Part shown: in pieces, positions 11,216-24,093 of the stretch | Layout of the letters: each line of letters starts with the position of its first letter | Position numbering within the stretch: position 1 is the stretch's first letter | DNA from: Topomyia yanbarensis | Lineage: Eukaryota; Arthropoda; Insecta; Diptera; Culicidae | Assembly: GCF_030247195.1 (NCBI RefSeq) | Contig: NC_080672.1 | Coordinates: 62,340,549 to 62,404,548 of the forward strand | Direction of reading: 5' to 3' | DNA length: 64,000 nucleotides | Position numbers and translations under genes: made by a program | Notes under the pieces: generated by a model | The model's input: the letters and a program-made list of their open reading frames with translations, nothing else | What the model was told of the DNA's origin: nothing | The model's database searches: none

Positions 11216-13389
11216 TGGTGGTATACCGCCAAGGTGATATTGTACTCCATTTGAAAGCTACACATGTGCTGGAATGATGGAGCCGCACCGTCATTATTAG
11301 CGAATTTCACGTTCGACTCGCAGCCTACTGACGATGTTACCGGAGATGGTTGACTAACTATGCCTGCAGCTTACTGTGCCTACCGTCATAGTTCATCACC
11401 GTTATTTGTAACGGCAACGGGTGCACATTTTGTACACCTAGATCCCAGCCGATTATTGTTTGTTATTGCGGGCTGCATTTTCAGTGGCTTGTTATTGCTG
11501 GCTTCCAAGAGCTCAATACTACCTGTGCGGAGAACAGAAGCTTCTCCAGTAAAGTACCAACCTATACATTATTAAATAGCATGACTAGTGCTTCCGTGGC
11601 GATTCGTTGCATAACGTACTGAGCCTCTAATTTCTACCCGTGTATAACTTTTACAGACCCGATGATGATGTGCATTTTATTTATGGTGAGGTGCTCACGT
11701 ATTCTTTCGAGGCTTATAGGTGACTACGTTACCTGTCTAAATTCAGTAACCAGTATTCAAAATTATGATTACCACCATCACCATCAGTTTCACGCAAAAG
11801 GATACAATCGCTAAAGCGACCAACTTAACAAGTGGTTATAGCTTCGTCCGTATCACGGGAACAACCCCCCGAAAAAAACCCTATCGCAGTCGCCGCCGGG
11901 TCGATACAGCACAGCTTCGACTGGAACCGGTTCGGCACGATATTTCGCCAACCGTCTGTCAGTGAGCTTTATCTGTGATAATGATATTAGTAAAATTATA
12001 GTTTCTGTCAACCGTGAACTGGATAAAATATAATCTTCTTTCCGCGTTGGCCCGGAACCATACCTCCGAGTGCGTTTTTGGCACCGACGACTCGTACCCA
12101 CCCAATCAGAGACGGTTGGTTCTGATGCGAAATATTAGCTGGTGAAAATGGCCACCACCAACCACCAGCCCGGTCGAAGCGCACATATATCATCGCGTAC
12201 CTTTCGAAAGCACGGCATGGCAGCGCAACTGACTCCGGGCAGACTAACCGGCGATCAGCCGTCACTCGTCAAAACAGGATGCGCCGTTCCCGGGTTTGGT
12301 GTGCCGTATACGACGGCCAATTGTCAGACACATATGGAACATGATGAGGACGACGGACGGTTAGGGTTTAATCTCTCGAAATCAGTAGTAGGTTCCTCCC
12401 CGGCGCAAGCTGAAATTTCAGTAAATTTAATTAAACCGATGGAAACAGATGCTCTCTCGGGGCAGTCGAATGTGAAATTTGGAAAATGAAAACGGGCTAA
12501 TGCTGTATCATATTTTCGGTGGCTTCTGTTGATGATGTGTGCATTCAAATTAGGTTGGCAAACTGGTAATAAATTTTGCTCGTGAGCCCACGTGCTTCGG
12601 TTGGTTTCGGCTTCAGTAAGTCATACAGAACTGAACATATATGACACGCATTGGAGCGAGGTCATTTAGAACGATGAGGAAGAATAATAGAATGATTCAA
12701 TGATGTTTACTGAAACAACAGAATGAAGAAAAAAAACAAGTCTGCTTCCAACTGCTGGAGACAACGGTTACGACACTCATATTACTTCTTATTTATGTTC
12801 CTGCCAGTAAGTCGAAAACCAAATAACAATTATTTCAATCTAGTCAAACTGTCTTAAGAACAAATGACACAGGTCTTTTTTTATTTTGGGCGATATATAG
12901 TTATCCGTCGAGATGAGTGAATCACAGAAGCAGAAGGTGGAGCTCTGAACAAAAATTGTAGCCCTTGATCTGGAGCATTCGTAATGCTTTTCTACTACTG
13001 GTGCTGGCTGTTGCTTAGGAGAGACTAGAGGCAGTCCTCTTTAAATGTTCACTATTTGAAAAATGGGCGTGTGTAAATGTTCTTTTTATTATAAATTTTT
13101 AAGAGCTTGGATTTCACAGTATTGCCCTTCATGTCTAACCGCTAAAAACACTCCTTACACTTTTCTTGCCCTTCTTCCCCAGGGAACTACATCAAGGTTG
13201 TGTGCTTTCATTGCACCTCTTTCTTCTGTCGCATCTCGGAGCTTTACCTGGTCCATGAAATGGCTCGACCATTGAGATTTGATTTATCTCTTAACTTTTC
13301 TCGTGCTTCTTGTCTCCATCCCATTTTGCGCTCGTCCTAGTGCGCCGTTTAGATGCTGATTCCATAAGCCATTTGTCTCCTGTTTTCAT
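11216..13389. other. No gene recognised
   Basis: A single-copy-looking stretch of mixed composition. Open frames of up to 115 codons around 11850-12550 overlap on both strands and show no family motif, no flanking splice signals I trust and no repeats. It may be intronic or regulatory. Confidence 0.4.
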
Positions 13390-13765
13390 GAGTCATTCAG
13401 CTTCCAGCCTTATCACGATCTCTTCGGACAGTCCTCGGTGGTGAACTCACCCTACTCCGACTGAGAGTTCCCCGACGGAGGAATTTCTCCCAACACCGAT
13501 ACCCGCTCCCAGCCTTATCGAGATTTACTCGGATATTATCGGGCGGTGAACTACCCTAGTCTGACTGAAAGTTTCCTGGCAGCGGAGTTTCTCTCGGTAC
13601 CGATATCTGTTTCGTGGGCCAATTAGACTCCGGCGACACTGATAAAATGCCCGGCGGTAAATTTTTCCCGATACCGATGTTCGTTTATGTGAGCCATTTA
13701 GCTTCCCGCTTCATCCCGATCTACTCGATCTAGGCCCCGCTAGTGAACCTAGTCTACTCAACGAG
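13390..13765 (+). repeat. Diverged tandem repeat of about 115 bp
   Basis: A unit beginning CCAGCCTTAT (near 13396) with GGTGGTGAACT..CCCTA, GAGAGTTCC, GAGGAATTTCTCCC and ACACCGATACCCG recurs from 13511 with roughly 75 percent similarity, followed by a truncated unit and a further start near 13702 (CCCGCTTCATCCCGATCTAC). It could be part of a retroelement 5' region, which I cannot confirm. Confidence 0.6.
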
Positions 13766-14048
13766 CCAACCAGAAGGTGCAGAGGTCTATCCACAGATTC
13801 CGGGTGGTGCGTAGCTTCTGGTTCACCAGCGCCACAAGCTAGAAAATAACTTCAATGATGAAGAATAGACTGCTTTCCAGCTTGAGGTATTTGCCTCTCG
13901 CATCAAATGTTGCGTGAGTTTTATGAATAATGATATGTTAGCTACCTAGATTAGGGAGGGGAGGTGAATGGCCCCCTCATATAGCTCATACTCATGTTAC
14001 GTATCTTCAGAAATCAGTAGCGACTGGCTCAAATGCCTCTAGTTTGCT

Positions 14049-14082
14049 CTGAAGATGTAGAATTATTCCACCGAAACGTTGG
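14049..14082 (+). other. CTGAAGA-hairpin-GAAACGTTGG motif
   Basis: CTGAAGA (14049-14055) is followed by an imperfect stem (GTAGAA/TTCCAC) and then GAAACGTTGG (14073-14082). The same layout occurs twice at 48944-49056. CTGANGA-stem-GAAA is the order of the conserved strands of a hammerhead ribozyme core, but no stem I or cleavage site is evident. Treat it as a structural motif only. Confidence 0.35.
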
Positions 14083-14159
14083 CTACTTGAAAAACATTAT
14101 TTTTTTCGACGCAAAAACTATATTCCAATTCGAAAAAAATGGACGATCCAGTTGAATAA

Positions 14160-15114
14160 TTTATTCATTTTACGTAGTTGGTTCAATTTATTCAGTTTAT
14201 TAGTTTTTCTATTAATTCAAATTATTCCTTGATCTCATTATTTTATTCATTTCCACTTTATTCTTTTCATCCATTTAAGCAATATTATTCATTTCAATGA
14301 ATTTGTTAATTTTGTCACTATGTCCACCTGATTACTTTCATTCGCTTTTTTACTTTTTAATTTTATTCATGTTTTGCTAATTTAAATCATCTATTTTATT
14401 TTATACTTTTTATTAATACTATTCTTTTTTCATTTCATTAGGTTACTTCCACTCTTTATTTCGTACAATTCATTTTAGTCATTTGATTCATTGTACTCAT
14501 TCTATTTTTTATTAATTTAAATTGGTCAAATTGTGTTATCTTTTTCAATTATTGCGTCTGATTTTTTTGAGTTTTACCCGTTTTATGGGTTTTAGTATCT
14601 GGATTTATTTTATTTGGTGTATGAGTTTTAAACACTTCCTTTTTATTTTTTTATTCTATTAATTTTATTAATGAAATTTGTTTTATTTGCTTCACTTTAT
14701 TCATTAAATTTATTTTATTCATCTTATTCATTTCCGTTTATTTTATTCACGCGATCCATTCATTTTAATTATTTTAATGTATTCATTTGGTTTAATTGGT
14801 TAATTTTGTAATTTTGACATTTTTGTTAATTTTATTTGGTCGTTTTTTCATTTCGTTCATTTTGCTCATTTTGGTGACTTTTTCATTCTGCTAAAAATGT
14901 TAAATTTGTTAATTTTGTTTCCTTTGTTAATTTTGCAATTTTAATAATTTTGTTCGTTTTGTTAATTTTGTGAATTCTGCTATTTTTGTTAATTATGTCA
15001 ACTTTGTTAATTCTGTTGATTTTCTTATTTTGTTTCAATTATGGTTATTTTGCAAATTTCATAAATTTTGTTCAATTTGCTTATTTTGTTTACTTTTTTT
15101 ATGTTCTTCTTTTT
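14160..15114 (+). repeat. Outer degenerate flank of the left satellite arm
   Basis: Irregular TTTATTCATTTTA-type words grading into TTAATTTTG units. Specific stretches near 14480 (TTTTAGTCATTTGATTCATT) and 14749-14785 (TTCACGC then ATTCATTTTAATTATTTTA) recur reverse-complemented near 29615-29640 and 29345-29375, showing that this block and 29300-29760 are inverted copies. Confidence 0.75.
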
Positions 15115-17205
15115 GTTAAATTTGTTAATTTTGTTAATTTTGTAAATTTTGTAAATTTTGTAAATTTTGTAAATTTTGTAAATTTTGTAAATTTTGTAAA
15201 TTTTGTAAATTTTGTAAATTTTGTAAATTTTGGTAATTTCGTTAATTTTATTAATTTTGTTAATTTTGTTAATTTTGTTAATTTTGTTAATTTTGTTAAT
15301 TTTGTTAATTTTGTTAATTTTGTTAATTTTGTTAATTTTGTTATTTTTGTCAATTTTCGTTAATATTGTTAATTTTGTTAATTTTGTTAATTTTGTTAAT
15401 TTTGTTAATTTTGTTAATTTTATTAATTTTGTTAATTTTATTAATTTTGTTAATTTTGTTAATTTTGTAAATTTTGGTAATTTCGTTAATTTTGTTAATT
15501 TTGATAATTTTGTTAATTTTATTAATTTTGTTAATTTTGTTAATTTTGTTAATTTTGTTAATTTTGTTAATTTTGTTAATTTTGTTAATTTTGTTAATTT
15601 TGTTAATTTTTTTAATTTTGTTAATTTTGTTAATTTTGTTAATTTTGTTAATTTTGTTAATTTTGTTAATTTTATTAATTTTGTTAATTTTATTAATTTT
15701 ATTAATTTTGTTAATTTTGTTAATTTTGTTAATTTTGTTAATTTTGTTAATTTTGTTAATTCTGTTAATTTTGTTAATTTTGTTAATTTTGTTAATTTTG
15801 TTAATTTTGTTAATTTTGTTAATTTTGTTAATTTTGTTAATTTTGTTAATTTTGTTAATTTTGTCAATTTTGTTAATTTTGTTAATTTTGTTAATTTTGT
15901 TAATTTTGTTAATTTTGTTAATTTTGTTAATTTTGTTAATTTTGTTAATTTTGTTAATTTTGTTAATTTTGTTAATTTTGTTAATTTTGTTAATTTTGTC
16001 AATTTTGTCAATTTTGTCAATTTTGTCAATTTTGTTAATTTTGCTAATTTTGTTAATTTTGTTAATTTTGTTAATTTTGTTAATTTTGTTAATTTTGTTA
16101 ATTTTGTTAATTTTTTTAATTTTGTTAATTTTGTTAATTTTGTTAATTTTGTTAATTTTGTTAATTTTGTTAATTTTGTTAATTTTGTTAATTTCGTTAA
16201 TTTTGTTAATTTTGTTAATTTTGTTAATTTTGTTAATTTTGTTAATTTTGTTAATTTTGTTAATTTTGTTAATTTTGTTAATTTTGTTAATTTTGTTAAT
16301 TTTGTTAATTTTATTAATTTCGTTAATTTTGTTAATTTTGTTAATTTTGTTAATTTTGTTAATTTTGTTAATTTTGTTAATTTTGTTAATTTTGTTAATT
16401 TTGTTAATTTTGTTAATTTTGTTAATTTTGTTAATTTTGTTAATTTTGTTTATTTTTTAAATTTTATTAATTTTGTTGATTTTGTTAATTTTGTTGATTT
16501 TGTTAATTTTGTTAATTTTGTTAATTTTGTTAATTTTGTTAATTTTGTTAATTTTGTTAATTTTGTTAATTTTGTTAATTTTGTTAATTTTGTTAATTTT
16601 GTTAATTTTGTTAATTTTGTTAATATTGTTAATTTTGTTAATATTGTTAATTTTGTTAATTTTGTTAATTTTGTTAATTTTGTTAATTTTGTTAATTTTG
16701 TTAATTTCGTTAATTTTGTTAATTTTGTTAATTTTGTTAATTTTGTTAATTTCGTTATTTTTTTAAATTTTGTTAATTTTGTTAATTTTGTTAAATTTGT
16801 TAATTTTGTTAATTTTGTTAATTTTATAAATTTAGTTAATTTTGTTAATTTTGTTAATTTTGTTTATTTTTTAAATTTTATTAATTTTGTTAATTTTGTT
16901 GATTTTGTTAATTTTGTTAATTTTGTTAATTTTGTTAATTTTGTTAATTTTGTTAATCATGTTAATTTTGGTAATTTTGTTAATTTGGTTAATTTTGTTA
17001 ATTTTGTAAATTTTGTAAATTTTGTTAATTTTGTTAATTTTGTTAATTTTGTTAATTTTGTTAATTTTGTTAATTTTGTTAATTTTGTTAATTTTGTTAA
17101 TTTTGTTAATTTTGTTAATTTTGTTAATTTTGTTAATTTTGTTAATTTTGTTAATTTTGTTAATTTTGTTAATTTTGTTAATTTTATTAATTTTGTTAAT
17201 TTTGT
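15115..17205 (+). repeat. 9-bp satellite, unit TTTTGTTAA
   Basis: About 2.1 kb of a nearly perfect 9-mer, read as TTAATTTTG, opening with a run of the variant TTTTGTAAA (15135-15235). Scattered variants (TTTTATTAA, TTTCGTTAA, TTTTGTCAA) occur in short clusters. Because 9 is divisible by 3, all frames stay open for long distances and encode NFV, ILL or TKL-type tripeptide repeats; none of these is a gene. Confidence 0.97.
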
Positions 17206-19380
17206 AATTTGTTATCGTTTTATTCGTTTTATTAGTTTTATTCGTTTTATTCGTTTTATTCGTTTTATTCGTTTTATTCGTTTTATTCGTTTTACTCGTT
17301 TTATTCGTTTTATTCGTTTTATTCGTTTTATTCGTTTTATTCATTTTATTCGTTTTATTCGTTTTATTCGTTTTATTCGTTTTATTCGTTCTATTCGTTC
17401 TATTCGTTCTATTCGTTCTATTCGTTCTATTCGTTTTATTCGTTTTATTCGTTTTATGCGTTTTATTCGTTTTATTCGTTTTATTCGTTTTATTCGTTTT
17501 ATTCGTTTTATTCGTTTTATTCGTTTTATTCGTTTTATTCGTTTTATTCGTTTTATTCGTTTTATTCGTTTTATTCGTTTTATTCGTTTTATTCGTTTTA
17601 TTCGTTTTATTCGTTTTATTCGTTTTATTCGTTTTATTCGTTTTATTCGTTTTATTCGTTTTATTCGTTTTATTCGTTTTATTCGTTTTATTCGTTTTAT
17701 TCGTTTTATTCGTTTTATTCGTTTTATTCGTTTTATTCGTTTTATTCGTTTTATTCGTTTTATTCGTTTTATTCGTTTTATTCGTTTTATTCGTTTTATT
17801 CGTTTTATTCGTTTTATTCGTTTTATTCGTTTTATTCGTTTTATTCGTTTTATTCGTTTTATTCGTTTCATTAGTTTTATTCGTTTTATTCGTTTTATTC
17901 GTTTTATTCGTTTTACTCGTTTTATTCGTTTTATTCGTTTTATTCGTTTTATTCGTTTTATTCGTTTTATTCGTTTTATTCGTTTTATTCGTTTTATTCG
18001 TTTTATTCGTTTTATTCGTTTTATTCATTTTATTCGTTTTATTCGTTTTATTCGTTCTATTCGTTCTATTCGTTCTATTCGTTTTATTCGTTTTATTCGT
18101 TTTATTCGTTTTATGCGTTTTATTCGTTTTATTCGTTTTATTCGTTTTATTCGTTTTATTCGTTTTATTCGTTTTATTCGTTTTATTCGTTTTATTCGTT
18201 TTATTCGTTTTATTCGTTTTATTCGTTTTATTCGTTTTATTCGTTTTATTCGTTTTATTCGTTTTATTCGTTTTATTCGTTTTATTCGTTTTATTCGTTT
18301 TATTCGTTTTATTCGTTTTATTCGTTTTATTCGTTTTATTCGTTTTATTCGTTTTATTCGTTTTATTCGTTTTATTCGTTTTATTCGTTTTATTCGTTTT
18401 ATTCGTTTTATTCGTTTTATTCGTTTTATTCGTTTTATTCATTTTATTCGTTTTATTCGTTTTATTCGTTTTATTCGTTCTATTCGTTCTATTCGTTCTA
18501 TTCGTTTTATTCGTTTTATTCGTTTTATTCGTTTTATTCGTTTTATTCGTTTTATTCGTTTTATTCGTTTTATTCGTTTTATTCGTTTTATTCGTTTTAT
18601 TCGTTTTATTCATTTTATTAGTTTTATTAGTTATATTCGTTTTATTAGTTTTATTCGTTTTATTCGTTTCATTCGTTTTATCCGTTTTATTCGTTTTATT
18701 CGTTTTATTCGTTTTATTCATTTTATTCGTTTTATTCGTTTTATTCATTTTATTCGTTTTATTCGTTTTATTCGTTTTATTCGTTTTATTCGTTTTATTC
18801 GTTTTATTCGTTTTATTCGTTTTATTCGTTTTATTCGTTTTATTCGTTTTATTCGTTTTATTCGTTTTATTCGTTTTATTCGTTTTATTCGTTTTATTCG
18901 TTTTATTCGTTTTGTTCGTTTTATTCATTTTATTCGTTTTATTCGTTTTATTCGTTTTATCCGTTTTATTCGTTTTATTCGTTTTATTCGTTTTATTCGT
19001 TTTATTCGTTTTATTCGTTTTATTCGTTTTATTCGTTTTATTCATTTTATTCGTTTTATTCGTTTTATTCATTTTATTCGTTTTATTCGTTTTATTCGTT
19101 TTATTCGTTTTATTCGTTTTATTCGTTTTATTCGTTTTATTCGTTTTATTCGTTTTATTCGTTTTATTCGTTTTATTCGTTTTATTCGTTTTATTCGTTT
19201 TATTCGTTTTATTCATTTTATTCGTTTTGTTCGTTTTATTCATTTTATTCGTTTTATTCGTTTTATTCGTTTTATTCGTTTTATCCGTTTTATTCGTTTT
19301 ATTCGTTTTATTCGTTTTATTCGTTTTATTCGTTTTATTCGTTTTATTCGTTTTATTCTTTCTATTCGTTTTATTCGTTT
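17206..19380 (+). repeat. 9-bp satellite, unit TTTTATTCG, with higher-order pattern
   Basis: About 2.15 kb of TTTTATTCG. The change from the TTTTGTTAA array is abrupt near 17206-17215. Rare variants recur in order: TTAG near 17230 and 17870, ACTCG near 17293 and 17915, runs of TTCTATTCG near 17390-17425, 18055-18075 and 18478-18505, and ATGCG near 17455 and 18113. This gives a higher-order period of about 640-660 bp. A second set (TCCG, TTGTTCG, TTCATTTTATTCATT) between 18680 and 19290 repeats at about 320 bp. The frames encode FIR or TNK repeats and are not genes. Confidence 0.95.
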
Positions 19381-19870
19381 CATTCGTGGTATTCGTTGTG
19401 TTTTATTTGTTTTATTCGGTTTAATCATTTCATTCGCTTCATTCGATTTATTTGTCCCATTCGTTGTAATCGTTTTACACGTTTTATGCATTATATTCGT
19501 TTAATCGTATTTTTTGCCCTATTCCACTTATTCCTTTTCCTCGTTTTATTTATTTTTTTCGTTTCATTCGTTTTTCGCTTTGTTTGTTTTATTCGCTCTA
19601 TTTGTTTTAGTCATTTCATTCATTTTGCTTATTTTATTTGTTGCATATCTTTTTCCACCTATTTTTTTTTAAATTCGTTTTGCTCATTTTATTATTTTTA
19701 TCTATTGTATGTCATTATTTTTTCATCTTTTACTATTTTTTGAATTTATTACTCTATTTAGTTGGTTCATTTTATGCATTTTATTATTTTGTCCTTTTTA
19801 TTCATTTTATTCATTTTATTCATTTCTTTATTCATTTGATTAATTTTGTTCGTTTTATTAATTTTATTCA
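19381..19870 (+). repeat. Inner degenerate flank of the left satellite arm
   Basis: Decaying TTTATTCGTTTT-type words ending in TTTATTCATTTTATACTGCTTAAGAC. Words such as TTGTCCCATTCGTTGTAATC and AATTCGTTTTGCTCATTTTA reappear inverted at 24100-24480, so this block is the counterpart of the inner flank of the right arm. Confidence 0.8.
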
Positions 19871-21130
19871 TTTTATACTGCTTAAGACTAATTTCAACGA
19901 GCCGTGATTTTGATTATGATATTGGTTGTACGGTTCAGGCGTGTCGGCGCAGTGCTTTGGCTTTCACTATATCTTTTTGTTTTTGAGCAATCTTGGCAGT
20001 GGTTGTGCGTGCACAATCGCTATAGCATGTTCGTTTTTGTCTCATCGCGAAGGGCTCGAGTGTTTGTATGCTATCCTGTCCGATCGTGTATAAATTCGTT
20101 TTGAATGTTACGTAAACCGCGGTTTTGAGTACACGGCTCAAAACTAGAAAGGAGCGAGTTTTCCTATATCACTAGACCTAGAACTACGCCGAATAACAAC
20201 ACGACATAACATACACACAATCTGAGTAAACGGACATCTTGATAAAGTTGTGCAGTGACGACAATCTTGGTCCAAAATTAAATGGTTGATATAAACAGTT
20301 TTCGCACGACGAGGGGTTTCATGAGCCGAAACCAGAAACGTAAGTGCACGATAAAATTAGGATCGTAAGACTAGCCAACTTTATGATAATGTACTGATTC
20401 ACTGTATAGTTAGGCAGAACCTGACAGCTATGCGTTTAGCAAGAACTAACCGACAAGAGAACACCAAAATTTCGGTAAAAGTTTTTTTTAATTTTTCCAC
20501 TGAGGAGAAATATGGAAAAACTTTTTCTGAGGTGAAGATTGAAGGCATGGACCGGGGTTGCTTCCACATGTGACTAGTTCAGGTTCGCGTGGAAACGGGC
20601 CTGAGTAAAATTGCTCTCGAGACCACGTTTATATATTCGTATGCGATAACATATTATTACATAACATAACCGGAGAAATTTTACGAGTTCGAAACCGGTT
20701 CCAATTGCATGTTTATATGCGTTGCCAAATGCATATTATCGCGAAGGGAACAAGCGTTTCTATGTTAACGTATTTGTTGGCATGGTCAACTTTTATGTCG
20801 CGTTAGATAGCGTCATAAAAAGACTCCAAATATGCCTCCTTGAGACTCGTCTAGTATATAAAAGTTCCGTATTTATAGTGGAAGAACCCGGACGAGGATG
20901 ATTGTGATCGCGCAAGAGCGGGCGTTTGCATTTTGGGCGCCATAAGTGCTGCCACGTTGCTTTAAACGACGGTATGTTTTTATGATTGCGAGCTCATGGG
21001 TGTATGATGAATGATTGTGTTTCCGAGCGAGTTTATATTATCGATAAAGGCTCGCGCGTTTGTATGTCGTTGAGCGCGTTGTTTTTATCGCGTATTTTTA
21101 TTGTAAGCGTATCTATAACCGTGTGGTTGC
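19868..21130 (+). repeat. CGCGA-rich dispersed repeat, long copy
   Basis: Starts at GCTTAAGACTAATTTCAACG and continues with GATATTGGTTGTACGGTTCA, ATCGCGAAGGGCTCGAGTGT (near 20044), TATCACTAGA, GATCGCGCAAGAGCGGGCGT and a further ATCGATAAAGGCTCGCGCGT. Homologous copies are at 51302-51900 and 56780-57030 (same strand) and 23690-24093, 35690-35850 and 36455-36560 (opposite strand). Several short units resembling TCGCGAAGGGCTCGAGCGTT are nested in it. It has no convincing ORF, so its mode of spread is unknown. Confidence 0.75.
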
Positions 21131-23019
21131 ATGCATTCCGAACACCACACGATCACTAGAGTGGCTGAACTTCTGTTTGGGCTGGGGATATCAAGTTTCT
21201 CAACTTCATCGTGAATAATATTACCCCATATCAACAAATATAGCGCGCAAGTATACTAGACCGAAACTCCATTCCCATAATCTCCCATACCTGTAACAAT
21301 ATCGAGCTAAACGAAAATTGGGAAAAAATCTCCCCGGAATCTCCGCCCAAATATTGATTCCACCTTATATCTATTTGGAAACGCCATCGAACAACGGGGC
21401 GAGCAGGCCGCAGTGTTCCTCCTGTTCCTCAAATGTAAATAAGGGGTAAAAAATTCTAGTTCACTTGGCACGAATGAATCAAAACGCAATCTCTATTCCA
21501 TTCTCAATCGCATCACACCAGCGCGCCCAGTTCAGTATTCTCTACCAAGTTAAGCTTTGCTTGTGGCGACCAGCTTGAGCGGGAAAGCGAAATTTATAAA
21601 AGCGTGAAAAATCGCCACGAAAAAAAAAACTCGAAAGTGTTTGCTCAATGCCTTCCAGCAGTGGCGATGGTGGTCCAAAGGAAGGCACTTCAAATTGGTG
21701 GGATATTTTTTCCCCTAGCGTAGCATCGGAATGGTTCAATGCCTTTCTAGTGATGACATTTTTTTCTTCGATCACTATAACGATTCAAAGTGCAGAAAAT
21801 TAATTGCAACCGGAAATCAACTCATTTTGTGACATTTTTCACTTTTGAGTGTACCACACGCTTCACTCCCAAAGTATTTCCTACGATGAATTCGTTTCCT
21901 TTTGAAGTAGTCTATATCCGCTAGTTTTTTTTTTGGTTCGCTTGAACCATCCTAACGCTCGACTTCCTGGCGCTCCACTAACCGTCGATCTCATTCGTTT
22001 GTCGTGTCGTCATCGCCATCGCACACCCGTCTTCAATGAGTAGTGGAACACACTATTGGAAATCACTCCCAAATCCAAAGCGCAACAGGATGACGTGGGA
22101 AAGTCGATGCTCGCGCGAAAGCCTCCATAGCTCTGCCATCACCAACCCGCACGTTGCCTGCCAGAAAGCAGTCATTCGATGCTCCTTCCGTTTGTCGGTT
22201 TGCTGGTCTAGCATTTCCTGCCTGAGCTGCGACTCTTCAATGCTACTTGAGAGAAAGTGGCACATTTCGGTTTGCTACGATCGTCGGTACACACAAACAC
22301 ACAAAAACATATCCGACTCGACACGAACGTGTTCCATCCAAACACTGGGCCCCGGAACATGTACTCCGGAATCGTATAGGAGGATATGTTCGAATCATGC
22401 CGCGTCGCATCCGCCGACCGCCACGAACATAATGGCTTCTTGGTTAGAGGAAGTTTTTTTTAGCAATTTTCTATCGAACACGGACAAGTTGGCTTTGGTG
22501 CCCGCCCGTTGAACCGCCGCCGACTCGCAGGGGTGGAAGAGTACCTATCGTTTCGACAAAGTGTTGATAATTTTGTAGTTCTATTTTTTGCTTCTTTATT
22601 TATTTTAACACGACTTGGCTTGATTTCGTTTTGCCGCTGCTGTGGGCTGTGGTTTTGTTCCAATCGGATTTCGGGTTCCGGTCGGTACTACATAGGAAGT
22701 GGAATGCGAGCAAGTGTCTTGGGTTTTGTGGAGAAGTGACTTTCAACTCAATTGTTCATAATGGAATTGCGGTAAAGGTAATAAAACGTAACGAATGGGG
22801 TTCGATTTGAATGGTTTGTGTTGCGGTGGAAAGGTTTTCGAGGAGGAAAGTAATAGCTCAGGCATGATTGGCAAAGGCATGTTTGGTATCCTGTGGTCGA
22901 GCAATTATCTAAGCAAAACCTGAGTTCGTTGTCAGATCCATTTGCATCATAAGCAAATTTCTTCTTCGAAAGAGTGATCTAGATTTATTTTCAAATCGAA
23001 TGATTATTGGACTAATTCA
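21131..23019. other. No gene recognised; part of the spacer of the inverted structure
   Basis: Mixed sequence between the two satellite arms. The longest open frame (22036-22512, 158 codons) overlaps open frames on both strands and has no family motif or splice context, so I do not call it. Confidence 0.4.
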
Positions 23020-23480
23020 ATGTGGGCAAAACCGGTCTAATGTCGAATTTCTATCGGCCGATACGATTTGTGATCGGAGGATGATGTTTCCGATTTTAGA
23101 TCGATGACCATTCTCATTTGCCTCCAATCGTGATGGACAATGTTACCTTATAGGAACTTGTTGAATATATCCAACGAGCGCCCATTCGCTGGGATTGGTC
23201 AGCAAGTAGAATTGGATGCAGTCCGATTCAGACGTAAGTGAGAACTTCACCATCGTAAATGGCGTATTTTTCACGATGTCGTGAGCAGACGCGACTGGTA
23301 AAGAGGCCGGAGTGATTTGAATATTCCACGCATCCGTTAATACTGTTCCGATTTCGCATAAGCCGCTGGTCGTCCGTCGAGGTTTCTTTTGTTAATCCGT
23401 CAATGAATCGGTACCAATAATTACGCTTTTTTGGCTTCTATAAAGCTCTACAAAGTTTTTCATAACCAGTGTTGCAAAGT
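23020..23480 (-). pseudogene. LINE ORF2 fragment, N-terminal reverse-transcriptase region
   Basis: On the minus strand the frames give KRNYWYRFIDGLTKETST, then RLMRNRNSINGCVEYSN, then after a shift LDIFNKFL(stop)GNIVHHDWRQ and SSSDHKSYRPI. This is the usual order in mosquito non-LTR ORF2: linker with YWxRFVxxLxRETS, RMRNRN, LFNKFLEGNIVPHDWRQ, and the first RT block DHNSYRPI. At least two frameshifts and a stop show decay. A fragment with the same linker (KRNYWHRPVDELT) is at 61200-61420. It lies near the inner edge of the right satellite arm. Confidence 0.75.
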
Positions 23481-23689
23481 ATTTTGATCGGACACATCTG
23501 AATCAAAACGTTTGAAAAAATCTGGTCTATGATATCTTGCAGTCAAACTACGTAGGTGCATACCTGTTTAGTGTTGGTTGCTGGAGAGTTCATCGATTTT
23601 TTTCGAGTCAATGATTTGGCCCGGTTTGGTATGCTGGAGAAGGTTTTTCGTTTTTGGTCGTCAAATGGTTAGATAACATAATTACGCGA

Positions 23690-24093
23690 AAATACGTAAT
23701 GCATCGTATTTATGAATCTTACTTCAAGTTCAGGTTATAAAATCAAAATTTATACACGCGAAGTTACATACACGGTTAAACGCAGGACATACAAACGCTC
23801 ACGCGATCGAACACGTTAGCATACAAACACACGAGCCCTTCGCGATGATACACAAAAGCGAACATCGCGATTGGGCATGCACATCTACTCCCAAGATTTC
23901 GCAAAAACAAAACGTCCCGATGATATAGTGAACGCCAAAACACTGATAATCTAATCAGCGCGGTTTCAAGTACGAACATATAAACGTTCATTCCCACGCG
24001 ATCGCGAAATACCACCATTAACATGTCTGAACCGTACAACCAATATCATAACCGAAATTACGGCCAGCTGCAATTGGTCTTAAGCACAGTAAA
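23690..24093 (-). repeat. CGCGA-rich dispersed repeat, copy at inner end of right arm
   Basis: Reverse-complemented relative to 19868-20150. Read on the minus strand it opens GTGCTTAAGACCAATTGCAG, then GATATTGGTTGTACGGTTCA, TGGCGTTCACTATATC, ATCGCGAAGGGCTCGTGTGT and GTGTTCGATCGCGTGAGCGT, and fades near a CGTGTATAAATTTTG word shared with the left copy. Its position mirrors that of the left copy exactly, directly inside the satellite arm. Confidence 0.8.

Noticed and set aside
16871..19243. 790-codon minus-strand frame of TNK repeats
   Set aside because: Same periodicity artefact as the plus-strand frame; it spans two different satellite units without a domain.
15230..19504. 1424-codon open frame of NFV and FIR repeats
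   Set aside because: It follows the 9-bp satellite, whose period is a multiple of three, so several frames on both strands stay open. It has no start context or non-repeat domain.
22036..22512. 158-codon ORF
   Set aside because: Overlapping open frames on both strands, no motif, and no splice or promoter support.
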